Assembly: GCF_900107375.1 (NCBI RefSeq)
Contig: NZ_FNPT01000024.1
Coordinates: 1 to 64,000 of the forward strand
Length of the DNA stretch: 64,000 bases
Direction of reading: 5' to 3'
Source of the DNA: Lysobacter sp. yr284
GTDB lineage: Bacteria; Pseudomonadota; Gammaproteobacteria; Xanthomonadales; Xanthomonadaceae
Shown one piece after another: positions 31,595 through 41,696 of the stretch. Under the pieces are notes generated by a model that did not search any database, was not told the origin of the DNA, and saw only the letters and a list, made by a program, of their open reading frames with translations. How positions within the stretch are numbered: the first letter of the stretch is position 1; every line of letters starts with the position of its first letter. Made by a program: the position numbers and the translations under genes.

Positions 31595-32320
31595 ATGGCC
31601 CGAGGCGCCCAGGCGTCCGGTAACACCTCCCGAGCTGACGGCATGACGCAAGACCTCGAACTCCAAGTTAGGAAAGATGACGACCGCGAAGGTTTGAACT
31701 GGGCACGTATTGCCGGTATCACCTGCGCGATCGCCGTGCATGCTGCGGCGTTGCTGTTGTTGCTGGCCCCGATGACTCCGCCTGCCCAGCAGCAGGACAA
31801 GGAGGAGGTGACGATGGTGAACATCATCAAGCCGCCGCCGCCGCCGCCCCCCCCGCCGCCGCCGCCGCCGGAGCCGCCGAAGGAGATCAAGCAGCCTCCG
31901 AAGGAACTGTCGCCGCCGCGTCCGACCCCGACGCCGCCGCCGCCGGAACAGCCGCCGATCGAGAACCTCGATCCGAGCCCGGTCGATCCGCCGGCTCCGC
32001 CGCCCGCGCCGCCCGCGCCGCCGACGGCCGCCAGCGACATCGGTTCCAGCGTGGATCCGTCCTCGCGCCGCCTGAACCCGCCGAAGTACCCGCCGACCGA
32101 AGCCCGTCAGGGCGTGGGCGGTACCGTAGTCCTCGTGATCAGCATCGACGGCCAGGGCAACGTGCTGGACGTGCAGGTCGAAAAGTCCAGTCGCAACCGC
32201 AACCTGGACCGCGCGGCCATGGATGCCGCACGCAAGTGGCGTTTCAACCCCGAGATGAAAAACGGTCAGCCGGTCGCCAGCCGCGTCCGCGTCCCGGTCG
32301 ATTTCGTCCCGCCGAACTGA
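31595..32320 (+). CDS. tonB: Energy transducer TonB
   Basis: Links the proton-motive force to outer-membrane TonB-dependent receptors. The 241-aa protein has a single N-terminal membrane helix (ITCAIAVHAAALLLLLAPM), a long periplasmic proline-rich spacer including 13 consecutive prolines, and the C-terminal TonB domain (PPKYPPTEARQGVGG, AARKWRFNPE). AGGA lies nine bases before ATG 31595; ATG 31643 is a shorter alternative that still keeps the helix. It is followed by exbB and exbD genes in one unit. Confidence 0.95.
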   Translation: MARGAQASGNTSRADGMTQDLELQVRKDDDREGLNWARIAGITCAIAVHAAALLLLLAPMTPPAQQQDKEEVTMVNIIKPPPPPPPPPPPPPEPPKEIKQPPKELSPPRPTPTPPPPEQPPIENLDPSPVDPPAPPPAPPAPPTAASDIGSSVDPSSRRLNPPKYPPTEARQGVGGTVVLVISIDGQGNVLDVQVEKSSRNRNLDRAAMDAARKWRFNPEMKNGQPVASRVRVPVDFVPPN

Positions 32321-32410
32321 TCGGGTTCGGCTGGATCGCTAGTTGCTCGTTGTGCCGTTCGTTCCGCGTAAAACCTTTCTTCCTTTCCACGACATTCAAA
32401 GGTAAGCGTC

Positions 32411-33160
32411 ATGCTGCAGCAAACCACCACCGCCGCCGCCGGAGGCTCCAACGCTGAAGCGCTCCAGCAGATGAGCTTCTCGCATCTGTTGCAGAACTTC
32501 GACCTCGTCGGCTGGATCGTGTTCATCACGCTCACGCTGATGTCGGTTCTGTCGGTCTATTGGATCGTCATCAACTTCGTCAAGAACCTGCGCCTGCGCG
32601 GTTCCTCGGACCGCGTCGTCAGCACCTTCTGGGAAACCCCGAACGCGCAGGACGCGATCCGCTACATGGAAGAGCAGCCGCGCAGCGAGCCGTTCTCCAA
32701 GATCGCCCTCGACGCCGCCCAGGCCGCCGCTCACCACCAGCGCCACGAAGGTTCGCGCCTGGTCGAGTCGCTGAACCGCTCCGAGTTCGTCGATCGCGCC
32801 CTGCGTCAGGCCGTGACCCGCGAGAGCTCGCGCCTGGAAGCCGGCCTGACCGTGCTCGCCACCGTCGGTTCGACCGCGCCGTTCGTCGGCCTGCTCGGCA
32901 CCGTGTGGGGCATCTACCACGCCCTGCTGCGCCTGGGCGCTTCGGGCGAATCGTCGATCCAGGCCGTCGCCGGCCCGGTGGGCGAGGCGCTGATCATGAC
33001 CGCGATCGGCCTGTTCGTCGCGATCCCGGCGGTGCTCGCGTACAACTTCTTCGTGCGCCTGAACCGCGTGACGAACAACAAGTTCGACACCTTCGCGCAC
33101 GACCTGCACGACTTCTTCGCCACCGGCTCGCGCGTCGGCGAAGTGTCGAACAAGCGCTAA
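32411..33160 (+). CDS. exbB: TonB-system proton channel ExbB
   Basis: MotA/TolQ/ExbB family, 249 aa, forming the pentameric inner-membrane channel. Three membrane helices are visible (about residues 35-57, 150-175 and 190-220). The signature is TVGSTAPFVGLLGTVWGIYH. It works with ExbD dimers and TonB encoded alongside. Confidence 0.96.
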   Translation: MLQQTTTAAAGGSNAEALQQMSFSHLLQNFDLVGWIVFITLTLMSVLSVYWIVINFVKNLRLRGSSDRVVSTFWETPNAQDAIRYMEEQPRSEPFSKIALDAAQAAAHHQRHEGSRLVESLNRSEFVDRALRQAVTRESSRLEAGLTVLATVGSTAPFVGLLGTVWGIYHALLRLGASGESSIQAVAGPVGEALIMTAIGLFVAIPAVLAYNFFVRLNRVTNNKFDTFAHDLHDFFATGSRVGEVSNKR

Positions 33161-33203
33161 GCAACACAGCCTCCTCATTTAGCGTAGCTCCTGGAGTTCG
33201 GAC

Positions 33204-33617
33204 ATGGCCTTTAGTTCAGGCGACACCGGCGGCCCGATGGCCACAATCAACGTCACGCCCCTCGTGGACGTGATGCTGGTGCTGCTGATCATCTTCATGA
33301 TCACGGCGCCGTTGATGACGCATAAGGTGGAAATCAAGCTGCCCGAGGCCACGCTGAAGAAGGTCGAGGAAGCGCCCAAGACGCAGCCGATCACGTTGGC
33401 GATTCAGGAAGACGGCCACATCTACTGGAACGACGAGCCGATCACCGCCGACCAGTTGGAAAGCCGTCTTTCGGTCGAGGCGCAGAAAACCCCGCAGCCG
33501 CAGATCAACGTGCGCGGGGATCGCACCACCAAGTACCGCACGATCAACAACGTGGTGACCATCGCGCAGAAGCAAGGCATGCGTAAGGTCGGCTTCGTCG
33601 CGATCAAAGAACGCTAA
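33204..33617 (+). CDS. exbD: Biopolymer transport protein ExbD (first)
   Basis: ExbD/TolR family, 137 aa: a short cytoplasmic tail, one membrane helix with the proton-carrying Asp ([18 protein letters not shown]), and a periplasmic domain. It lies 43 bp downstream of exbB and 15 bp before the second exbD. Confidence 0.96.
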   Translation: MAFSSGDTGGPMATINVTPLVDVMLVLLIIFMITAPLMTHKVEIKLPEATLKKVEEAPKTQPITLAIQEDGHIYWNDEPITADQLESRLSVEAQKTPQPQINVRGDRTTKYRTINNVVTIAQKQGMRKVGFVAIKER

Positions 33618-33632
33618 TCGGAGATCGGGAAC

Positions 33633-34049
<417 letters not shown>

Positions 34050-34079
34050 TCCGTTCGGAACCGACGCTTACCGTCGTGA

Positions 34080-34110
34080 AACGCCGCCCAGCTGGGCGGC
34101 GTTTTTTTTT
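34080..34110 (+). terminator. Intrinsic terminator of the tonB-exb operon
   Basis: AACGCCGCCC/GGGCGGCGTT hairpin followed by a run of nine T. Confidence 0.95.
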
Positions 34111-34141
34111 GCTGCCGCGGTCGCGAAGGCAGGCGTGGGTT

Positions 34142-34846
34142 TGTGGATAAACCGGGTTTGGCGGCGGGTTCTGGAGGATCGCGAACCCCCCTCTGCCTGG
34201 AGACGGCGCGCTATAAGGTCGGCTGGGGATAAGTGCCGGCGTGTGGATAAGCCGCAGCCGCGATGGCTTGCGGGTAATCGTGGAACATCCGATCCAGGAA
34301 GCGTCCCTGCGGCGCCGGCCAAGCTGGCGATATACAGCGTGTGGATAAGCCGGACTTCTGAAGAACTTCGGTGGTTTGTGGAACCTCGCCTGGAGGCGGC
34401 GCCTCACAAAGCCAGCTGCGCTGGGGACAAGTCGTGCTGTGTGGATAAACCGGATTTACGAAGAAGTCCGGTGGTTCGTGAAACCTCCCGCCTGGAGGTG
34501 GCGCCCCATGAAGCCGGCCGGGCTGGGGACCAGGCACGGTATGTGGATAAGCCGGACTCGCGGGGGATTCCGGACGATCGTGAAACAGACCGCCTGGAGA
34601 TGGCGCTAACAAGGCCGGGCAGGCTGGGGATAACTACCGGCATGTGGATAAGCCGGATTGCCGATGCCATCCAGACGCCGCGTCCCCGAGACAGCGCCCG
34701 GTACAGCCGCCCGAGCTGGGGATAAGTGACGGGCTGTGGATAAACCGGATTAGGTAAAGCCCCCGCGGGGCATGGGACGCCCTCGTTTGCACCGACGGGC
34801 AACCAGGACCATCAGGCTTGGGGATGCCCTCACCGACTGTGGACAA
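34142..34846 (+). repeat. Array of about 100-bp units each carrying a DnaA box
   Basis: Gene-free stretch between the second and third exbD. Perfect TGTGGATAA nonamers begin at 34142, 34242, 34340, 34440, 34542, 34643 and 34735, with TGTGGACAA at 34838; spacings are 92-103 bp. Five of them (34242, 34440, 34542, 34643, 34735) have a TGGGGA-type partner starting exactly 18 bp upstream. Units also share CCGGA after the box and GCCTGGAG in the middle. The copies are diverged, so the box and its phasing are kept better than the rest. Function is unknown; DnaA binding is inferred. Confidence 0.9.
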
Positions 34847-34954
34847 GCTTTGCCGACGTAGCTCGTATGCCCTGCCCCGCCGCGCGCTTGCGCGGCGCCC
34901 GGCGACAGGCCTAACGTGAAGACGGGTATCCCACCCCAAGGATGGAGGTAGCTC

Positions 34955-35359
<405 letters not shown>

Positions 35360-35402
35360 TCGCCTGCCCGCCGCGTCGGGCGCGCGTTGCGCCGACGCCA
35401 AC

Positions 35403-35435
35403 AAAACGGCCGCCGAATGGCGGCCGTTTTCTTTT
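35403..35435 (+). terminator. Intrinsic terminator after third exbD
   Basis: Perfect 12-bp stem AAAACGGCCGCC/GGCGGCCGTTTT with a GAAT loop, then CTTTT. The right arm is re-used as part of the tandem repeat that follows. Confidence 0.92.
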
Positions 35436-35635
35436 GCCGGCGTCGCTGTTTATCCACAGCGAAGATCGGAATGGCGGCCGTTTTCTTTTGCCGGGCGTCG
35501 TCGTTTATCCACAGCGAAGATCGGAATGGTGGCCGTTTTCTTTTGTCGGGCGTCGCTGTTTATCCACAGCGAAGATTGGAGCGGCGGTCGTTTTCTTCTA
35601 TCGGGCGTTGCCGTTTATCCACAGCGAGGGATCGG
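35416..35635 (+). repeat. Four 54-56 bp tandem repeats with DnaA boxes
   Basis: Four head-to-tail copies, starting at 35416, 35470, 35525 and 35580, of a unit made of the terminator right arm plus T-tract (GGCGGCCGTTTTCTTTT), a GCCGGGCGTCG segment and GTTTATCCACAGCGAAGATCGG. The TTATCCACA nonamers start at 35450, 35505, 35560 and 35615, exactly 55 bp apart. The first three units are nearly identical; the fourth is diverged. Confidence 0.95.
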
Positions 35636-37200
35636 AAGCTAGACATGTGCGGTGCGGGATTGGATCGGAGTCGCGCGCTCGCACGTTCGCTGCAATGCCC
35701 ACCTTCCTCGCTGTGCGGCGCCCAGCACGCGACTGCGAGACTTATGCACAGCGCAAAACATCGCGCCTGGCGTCGTGCGATCGGTATCGGCGTGCGATGT
35801 TCGGCCTGCGTTGCCGTGGATCTATGTGTGCCGAAGCGGTTCGCGCCACCAGACGAGGTTATCCACATCTGCATGGGCGACATGCGCGTGGACAGCGACA
35901 CATGCTGCCCGCGCGATGCTGGCCGACAACGCCTGCGAAGCGACTTTTCCACAGCCACGATGTGCTGCGCGACACGCTCGCAATGGATTTGTCATGGAGA
36001 AACGGTTCGCCACACGCTCGCCGGTCGCACCGGGTTTCGGTTGTGGGCAGCAGCGGCGGCGCCACCGAAAATCGAAGCCAACCGCAGGGTTCGTTCCGAT
36101 GCTTGTGGATAGAAGTACAGGCGAACGGCGATTCCATCCGGCGGCGCAGCCGCGACCCTGGCGAGTCGTCCACACACGCAGGTATGGCGTCGCGCCGTCG
36201 ATCTCATCGATCTATCGTCGGCATGTCTCCGCGACCGCGGCATCCAAGCAGTTGTCCACATCGGTCCGTGCGTGTCGACAGGCCCGAGAAACGCCTGAAA
36301 TTAAGCGTTTTCATAAACGGCCCGAAAAACTTATGACAAGACTTGTCCACAAGATCGCGCGAACCCGGAGGTCTGTGGACGAAGCGCGCATGGCTGCGAC
36401 GTGAGCGGCGCATCGCAGCGCGCGGCGGGCATTTGTCCGAATCTGGCGTGACCGCGACGGTGCCGGCTCTCGCCCGTGCATGCGCGGCGATGCCGGGCAT
36501 GGTTGTCCACAGGATGTTGCGGGCCGCATCGTGGCGCGGTCTGGGTAGGGCTGTCGCGACGTCGCAGGCCGTCGCACTCCGCGCGGCCGACCGATGATCT
36601 GCTGCGCAAAACATGCCTCGCGCGCTCGATTGGCTACGCGTTCGTCCACAGGCTGCCCGGCCACGCGCGCATCGACGCGGCGGCACGCAATCCTTGGTTG
36701 CTGGCCGCGACGAGCGCCGTTGCTTATCCACAAGCGCCGGGCCATACACTCGCTGCGCCGGCGCCACGGCTTGCGATGCGAGTGGGCTCCGGACTTGTCC
36801 ACAAGGCGAGATTCGACGATCCCTTGAGCTGCGATCGCGATGCGCGCCGCGCCGGCGCGAAGGATCGCAAGCGGCTTCAGTCGTGCAGGGCGGATGGACG
36901 AGGGCGCACTTCCCCAAGCGCATCGGCGCCTTGAGCGGACCTCGCGCGAACGCTACGCATGATCGCGCTTGTCCACAGGGCGGGTGAGCGGCCGGCCGGA
37001 GTCTCTACGCCGACCTTGGCGGAGATCCGAAGCAATCCACAGGTCGCAGGTCCGCGATCCGAATGACATGGGCGCCAGCTGCGGTGAAGAACGGAAGCGA
37101 TGCGGCGCCGGAGCGTCGCGCGCTTATCCACACACCATCGCGAGCAGGACGACAGAGAACCGGCGTAGCGACAGTGCGAAGCCGGCGCCGGCGCGAACGC
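35636..37200. other. Long gene-free region with scattered DnaA boxes
   Basis: About 1.57 kb with no gene I can support. Perfect TTATCCACA occurs at 35859, 36724 and 37124, and TTGTCCACA at 36252, 36343, 36503, 36795 and 36969. All are in the orientation opposite to the array left of exbD3. Looser relatives are TTTTCCACA near 35946 and TGTGGATAG at 36104. Overlapping frames up to about 460 codons exist but encode no recognisable protein. Confidence 0.75.
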
Positions 37201-37956
37201 TCAGCGAGCGCCGGCGATCACCGCCAGGTAGCCGCGCACGGTCGCATCCAGGCCGTCGTACAAGGCCTCGCCGATCAGCGCGTGGCCGATCGACACTTCC
37301 AGCACGTTCGGCACCGCGCGCAGGAACGCGCCGAGGTTGGCCTGGCTGAGGTCGTGGCCGGCGTTGATCCCAAGGCCGGCGGCCTCGGCGCGGCGCGCGG
37401 CGTCGGCGAAGGCGGCCAGCGCCGCGCCGGCATCGCCGGCAGCGAAGGCCTCGGCGTAGGGGCCTGTGTACAACTCGACCCGCTGCGCGCCGAGTTCGGC
37501 CGCGCGCTCGATGCCGTCGCGGTCGGCATCGGCGAATACGCTGATGCGGCAGCCGAGCTCGCGCAGTTCGGCGATGCGCGGGCGCAGTGCGTCGGCGTCG
37601 CGCTGGAAGTCGAAGCCGTGGTCGGAGGTGAGCTGGTCGTCGCCGTCGGGCACCAGGGTCGCCTGCACCGGCCGCGTCCGCCGGCACAGTTCGAACATGC
37701 CCGGATAGCCCGGGCGCGGCGGCGCGAACGGATTGCCTTCGATGTTGAACTCGACGCCGCGCGCGTGGGCCAGTTCGGCCAGCGCGTACACGTCGTAGTC
37801 GCGGATATGGCGCGCGTCGGGACGCGGGTGCACGGTGATGCCGTGCGCGCCGGCGTCCAGGCAGGCGCGCGCGGCGCGGACCACGTCGGGCTCGGCGCCG
37901 CCGCGCGAGTTGCGCAGCACGGCGATCTTGTTGACGTTGACGCTCAGGACGGTCAT
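37201..37956 (-). CDS. pdxJ: Pyridoxine 5'-phosphate synthase
   Basis: Last step of the DXP-dependent vitamin B6 pathway: condenses 3-amino-2-oxopropyl phosphate with deoxyxylulose phosphate. The 251-aa TIM barrel shows [44 protein letters not shown] and [13 protein letters not shown], with the phosphate-binding [11 protein letters not shown] near the end. ATG 37956 is preferred over the TTG two codons upstream. Transcription points into the box-rich region. Confidence 0.97.
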   Translation of the reverse strand: MTVLSVNVNKIAVLRNSRGGAEPDVVRAARACLDAGAHGITVHPRPDARHIRDYDVYALAELAHARGVEFNIEGNPFAPPRPGYPGMFELCRRTRPVQATLVPDGDDQLTSDHGFDFQRDADALRPRIAELRELGCRISVFADADRDGIERAAELGAQRVELYTGPYAEAFAAGDAGAALAAFADAARRAEAAGLGINAGHDLSQANLGAFLRAVPNVLEVSIGHALIGEALYDGLDATVRGYLAVIAGAR

Positions 37957-38058
37957 GGCCAAAGCCTAGCGCGCGCCGCGGACCGCGGCGAGTACGCAAT
38001 CTGCCGGCGCGGCGAGGGCCGGCGCGGCATGTGGAAGAGGAACCGGCCGCGGCGCGGC

Positions 38059-38322
38059 TCAGCGCGAGGGCGGCTCGGACTGGCTGGCGGCGGCGAGCTT
38101 GCGCGCCTCGGCCTGCTCGCGCAGGCGGCGCAGTTCGGCCGGGTCGATCATCGAGGAGACGTCGCGGCTGCTGTTGTCCAGGCGCCGCGCCAGCAGGCCC
38201 ATGATCCCGACGATCAGCAGGCCCAGCGCGGCCAGCAGGCCGACCGCCATCAGCCCCGGCGACGTGGTCTTGAGCGCCAGCCCGAAGGCGGCGATGGCCA
38301 GCAACAGATAAACCCAAGGCAT
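38059..38322 (-). CDS. Small hypothetical membrane protein
   Basis: An 87-aa protein beginning MPWVYLLLAIAAFGLALKTT, with two hydrophobic segments (about 3-20 and 24-46), a short charged linker and a Glu/Arg-rich C-terminal helix (DPAELRRLREQAEARKLAAA). I do not recognise the family. The start at ATG 38322 is chosen because it opens directly on the membrane helix; the much longer upstream frame runs through repeats. Confidence 0.7.
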   Translation of the reverse strand: MPWVYLLLAIAAFGLALKTTSPGLMAVGLLAALGLLIVGIMGLLARRLDNSSRDVSSMIDPAELRRLREQAEARKLAAASQSEPPSR

Positions 38323-38724
38323 TACGGCGTGCTCCCTGACGAAATCGGCGTTCCCCTGTCCGGGCCGGTCGCTGGGTCGCGTCCGGCCGGGGCCTCGGAC
38401 GGGCCCGGGTCGAGTGTAGCGCGGGCCGATGCAGGCCACAGCCGGGGCGAAGCGCGGCTGCGACCGTCGGCACATCGGGGCCGAGCGGCGGCGGGGCGTG
38501 GCCGGAGGCGGGGGGCGGCGCGAGATCGGGGCGGCGCGGTCGCGGCGTGCGCCGCTCCTGCAGGGGGAGGGCGTGGCCATCGCAGCGGCTGCGGAATCCG
38601 ATTGTAGGAGCGGCGCAAGCCGCGACCGCGCCTCCTCAGCCGCCGGCGCGAGCTTGAAGCCCCGCCGCCGTCCGTGCATCGCCTGCACGAAACCCCGCCG
38701 CGGCTGCGCGCCTCAACGAAAGAC
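38323..38724. other. Gene-free interval with two family A repeats
   Basis: A 402-bp gap between two minus-strand genes. It holds an inverted pair of family A palindromes at 38536-38560 and 38604-38629 and nothing else recognisable. Confidence 0.7.
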
Positions 38725-40173
38725 TCAAAGCAGCGGAGACACCAGCCGCGCCAGCGCTTCGGGCAGGCGCACGCGCCACAGCGAGCGGTTGCGGTCGTTG
38801 CGCACGCGCGGCGCGCGCGAGCATTCCTGTTCGATCAGCGTCGCCAGCCGGCCGCCGAGGTCGGCGTTGTAGAACATCACCGAGATCTCGAAGTTGAGCC
38901 GGAAGCTGCGGTGGTCGAAGTTGGCCGAGCCGATGATGACGCTCTCGTCGTCGCACAGCAGCGCCTTGGTGTGCAGCATGCGCGGGCCGTACTCGTGGAT
39001 CTTGACCCCGGCTTCGAGCAGTTCGTCGAAGTAGGAACGCGCGGCGTAGGTGACCAGGCGGCTGTCGCTGAGCTTGGGCACCAGCAGGCGCACGTCCAGG
39101 CCGCCGAGCGCGGCCGAGGTCAGGGCCATGCGCGCGGCTTCGCCGGGGACGAAGTACGGGGTCACCAGCCACACCCGCTTGCGCGCGGAGTGGATCGCGC
39201 CGACGTGGACGCGGTGGATCGCTTCCCAGTTCGAGTCCGGCCCCGAGCTGACCACCTGCGCGGCGATGGTGCCCGGCCGCGGCGCCAGGTGCAGTTGCTT
39301 GAGCGGCGGCTGGCTGGTGGCGTAGCACCAGTCCTCGATGAAGACCAGTTCCAGCTCGCGCACCACGTCGCCTTCCAGGCGCAGGTGCAGGTCGCGGTAG
39401 GCGTCCTTGCGCGCGCGTTCGTCTTCCTCGTCGGTGATGTTGATGCCGCCGGTGTAGCCGACGCGGCCATCGATGACGACGATCTTGCGGTGGGTGCGCA
39501 GGTTGAGCCACGGCCGGTGCCAGAACCAGCGCAGCTTCATCGGGTGGAACCAGGCCGCCTCGCCGCCGGCGTCGATCAGCGGCTGCAGGAAGCGCTGGGA
39601 GGTGCTGCCGGAGCCGACCGCATCCAGCAGCAAGCGCACCTTGACCCCGGCGCGGGCGCGTTCGACCAGCGCGTCGCGCAGCGCGGTGCCGACGCCGTCG
39701 GGCTGGTAGATGTAGTACTCCAGGTGGATGTGCTCGCGGGCCTGGGCGATGTCGGCCAGCAGCGATGCGTACTTGGCGCCGCCGTCGACCAGCAGGCGCG
39801 CGTCGGTGGCGGTGGTCGGCGGCAGGCCGGTGGTGGCCTGGCCCAGGCGCGAGAGTTCGATCGCTTCCGGCGAGGGCGTCAGCCCCGGCGGCGGCGGCGG
39901 CAGCGCGGCGCGCGCGCGCACCCGGCGCAGGCGCTGGCGGTGGATGCGCTGCGGGCCGAAGAAGAAATAGATCAGGAAGCCGACGTAGGGCAGCAGGGCC
40001 AGGCTGAACAGCCAGCTCAGCGTCGCGACCGGTTCGCGCTTCTGCAGCACGATCCAGGTGCCCAGCCAGACCAGGTACACCGCCCAGCCGGCGGTGAGGT
40101 AGAAACCGATGTGGGGGATGTGGACCAGGTCCTGCCACAGATCGGTCAGCGAGTCGGGCACAGGAAGCTCCAT
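38725..40173 (-). CDS. Cardiolipin synthase-like phospholipase D
   Basis: Membrane phospholipid synthase of 482 aa, making cardiolipin from phosphatidylglycerol. Two N-terminal membrane helices are visible (about 22-42 and 50-70). Two HKD motifs follow: HRKIVVIDG...GGINITDE and HTKALLCDDESVIIGSANFD. Size and order match ClsA-type enzymes (486 aa in E. coli). ATG 40173 is the first ATG giving the usual short cytoplasmic N-terminus. Confidence 0.93.
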   Translation of the reverse strand: MELPVPDSLTDLWQDLVHIPHIGFYLTAGWAVYLVWLGTWIVLQKREPVATLSWLFSLALLPYVGFLIYFFFGPQRIHRQRLRRVRARAALPPPPPGLTPSPEAIELSRLGQATTGLPPTTATDARLLVDGGAKYASLLADIAQAREHIHLEYYIYQPDGVGTALRDALVERARAGVKVRLLLDAVGSGSTSQRFLQPLIDAGGEAAWFHPMKLRWFWHRPWLNLRTHRKIVVIDGRVGYTGGINITDEEDERARKDAYRDLHLRLEGDVVRELELVFIEDWCYATSQPPLKQLHLAPRPGTIAAQVVSSGPDSNWEAIHRVHVGAIHSARKRVWLVTPYFVPGEAARMALTSAALGGLDVRLLVPKLSDSRLVTYAARSYFDELLEAGVKIHEYGPRMLHTKALLCDDESVIIGSANFDHRSFRLNFEISVMFYNADLGGRLATLIEQECSRAPRVRNDRNRSLWRVRLPEALARLVSPLL

Positions 40174-40476
40174 CGGACGGTGGCGCGGCCGCAGCCGGCG
40201 CCGGGCTAGGCTAGCCCGGCGGCGTTGAAGCCGGAAGTGTGCATTCGGTCGGTTGCTGCGGCACGCGCGGACGCGCGCTGGACCGGCCCCGACGAGAACG
40301 ACAGGACACGGCACGATCACGGCGGCTTTGTTGGCGATCGACGTACAACGCGGCCTGTTCGAGACACAGCCGCCGCCGGCCGCGGCCGGCAACCGCCGTC
40401 TGCCCCGCCTCGACCCCGCCGCCGCCGCCCGTGCGTTGGCCCATGACCGTCCTTCGCGACCTGTTGGAGCAAGCCC
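40174..40476. other. Gene-free divergent spacer
   Basis: About 300 bp between the cardiolipin synthase and SIMPL genes. I see no repeat, terminator or clear promoter. Confidence 0.5.
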
Positions 40477-41247
40477 ATGCCGCGCCTCGCCTGCTGGTTG
40501 TTGTCCTGCGCCCTGCTCGCCGCCATACCGGCCGCCGCGGTGCCCGCCGCGTACCCGCCGGCGCCCGGCCCGGAGGCGCGGCTGATCAGCGTGTCCGGTT
40601 CGGCCGAGATCAAGGTGCCGCCGGACGAAGTGCTGTTGAGCGTCGGCGTGGAATCGCGCGCGACCGGCCTGGACGAGGCCCGGCGCGAGAACGACAAGAA
40701 CGTGGCCAAGGCGCTGGCGTTCCTGCGCGCGCACGGCGTGCCCGACAAGGACGTGCAGACCGACTACCTGGCGATCGAGCCGCAATACAGCGACCAGCAC
40801 GACCTGGCCAGCCAACTGCGGCCGCAGTTCTACATCGTGCGCAAGAGCATCGGCGTGCGCCTGGCCCGGGTCGACGCGTTCGAGCCGGTGCTGGCGGGGC
40901 TGCTGGCCAACGGCGTGCAGCACGTGCACGGGATCGAGTTCCGCACCTCGCAACTGCGCAAGCACCGCGACGCGGCGCGCGCGTTGGCGATCCGCGTCGC
41001 GCAGGACAAGGCCGACGCCCTGGCGCGCGAGCTGGGCGTGCGCCGCGGCGCGGTCTACAGCGCCTCGGAATCGTATTCCGGCGGCTGGTGGCGCGGCGGC
41101 GGCTGGGGCAACTTCGGCGGGCAGGCGTTGCAGAACGTGGTCCAGCAGGGCGGCAGCGACGGCGGCGACGGCGGCGAGGGCAGCGCGCTGGCGGTGGGCC
41201 AGATCAGCGTCAATGCGACGGTCAACGCGAGCTTCGCGATCGACTGA
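40477..41247 (+). CDS. Secreted SIMPL (DUF541) domain protein
   Basis: Periplasmic protein of 256 aa with a signal peptide (MPRLACWLLSCALLAAIPAAA). The SIMPL/DUF541 domain begins LISVSGSAEIKVPPDEVLLSVGVE, followed by VAKALAFLRAHGVPDKDVQTD and the usual DALARELGV. The C-terminus has a Gly-rich segment (GGSDGGDGGEG) inside the domain before VNATVNASFAID. E. coli YggE is the best-known relative and reduces oxidative stress; biochemical function is unclear. Confidence 0.9.
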   Translation: MPRLACWLLSCALLAAIPAAAVPAAYPPAPGPEARLISVSGSAEIKVPPDEVLLSVGVESRATGLDEARRENDKNVAKALAFLRAHGVPDKDVQTDYLAIEPQYSDQHDLASQLRPQFYIVRKSIGVRLARVDAFEPVLAGLLANGVQHVHGIEFRTSQLRKHRDAARALAIRVAQDKADALARELGVRRGAVYSASESYSGGWWRGGGWGNFGGQALQNVVQQGGSDGGDGGEGSALAVGQISVNATVNASFAID

Positions 41248-41696
41248 GCCCACGGCGCTTTTTTGTAGGAGCGGCGCGAGCCGCGACCGCGACAGCGCAC
41301 AAACGCCGGAAGCCGTCGCTGGCCCGGCGATGCAGCGCATCGCAAGGTCCGACGCGAGCCCGCAGCCCCGCGGTCGCGGCTTGCGCCGCTCCTACAAGGG
41401 TAGCCAGAACCCTGTCGGCGTCGCGCTGCGTGGCGAGAAACAGAACGCCGGCAAGCTTGGGGATAACTAGTGGGCAGCGCTGTGCGCAAACCTGCGCAAA
41501 GCGATGGCTGGCGCGGGTTTTCCTGAACGGGGCCGGCTGGGGATAACTGCTGTCGATAAGGCTGAATGCGTTTATCCGCAGGCGCAGTTGTCCACACCCC
41601 CGGCCCCGATTCTTATCCACAGGCGTGGCTGAGCGCTTCAGCTGCCGCGCGGACCTGTCGCGTCCGCTGCGACGCCGCCGGCTTAGGCTGGGACGC
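41248..41696. other. Gene-free interval with repeats and DnaA-like boxes
   Basis: A 449-bp gap. Two family A palindromes lie at 41265-41290 and, inverted, at 41370-41395. To their right are TGGGGATAA twice (around 41460 and 41541), TTGTCCACA at 41588-41596 and a perfect TTATCCACA at 41613-41621. No gene is supported. Confidence 0.7.

Noticed and set aside
35859-37132. Second chromosomal origin at the box cluster
   Set aside because: No clear AT-rich unwinding element or replication gene accompanies the boxes; a DnaA-binding regulatory locus is the simpler reading, though an origin is not excluded.
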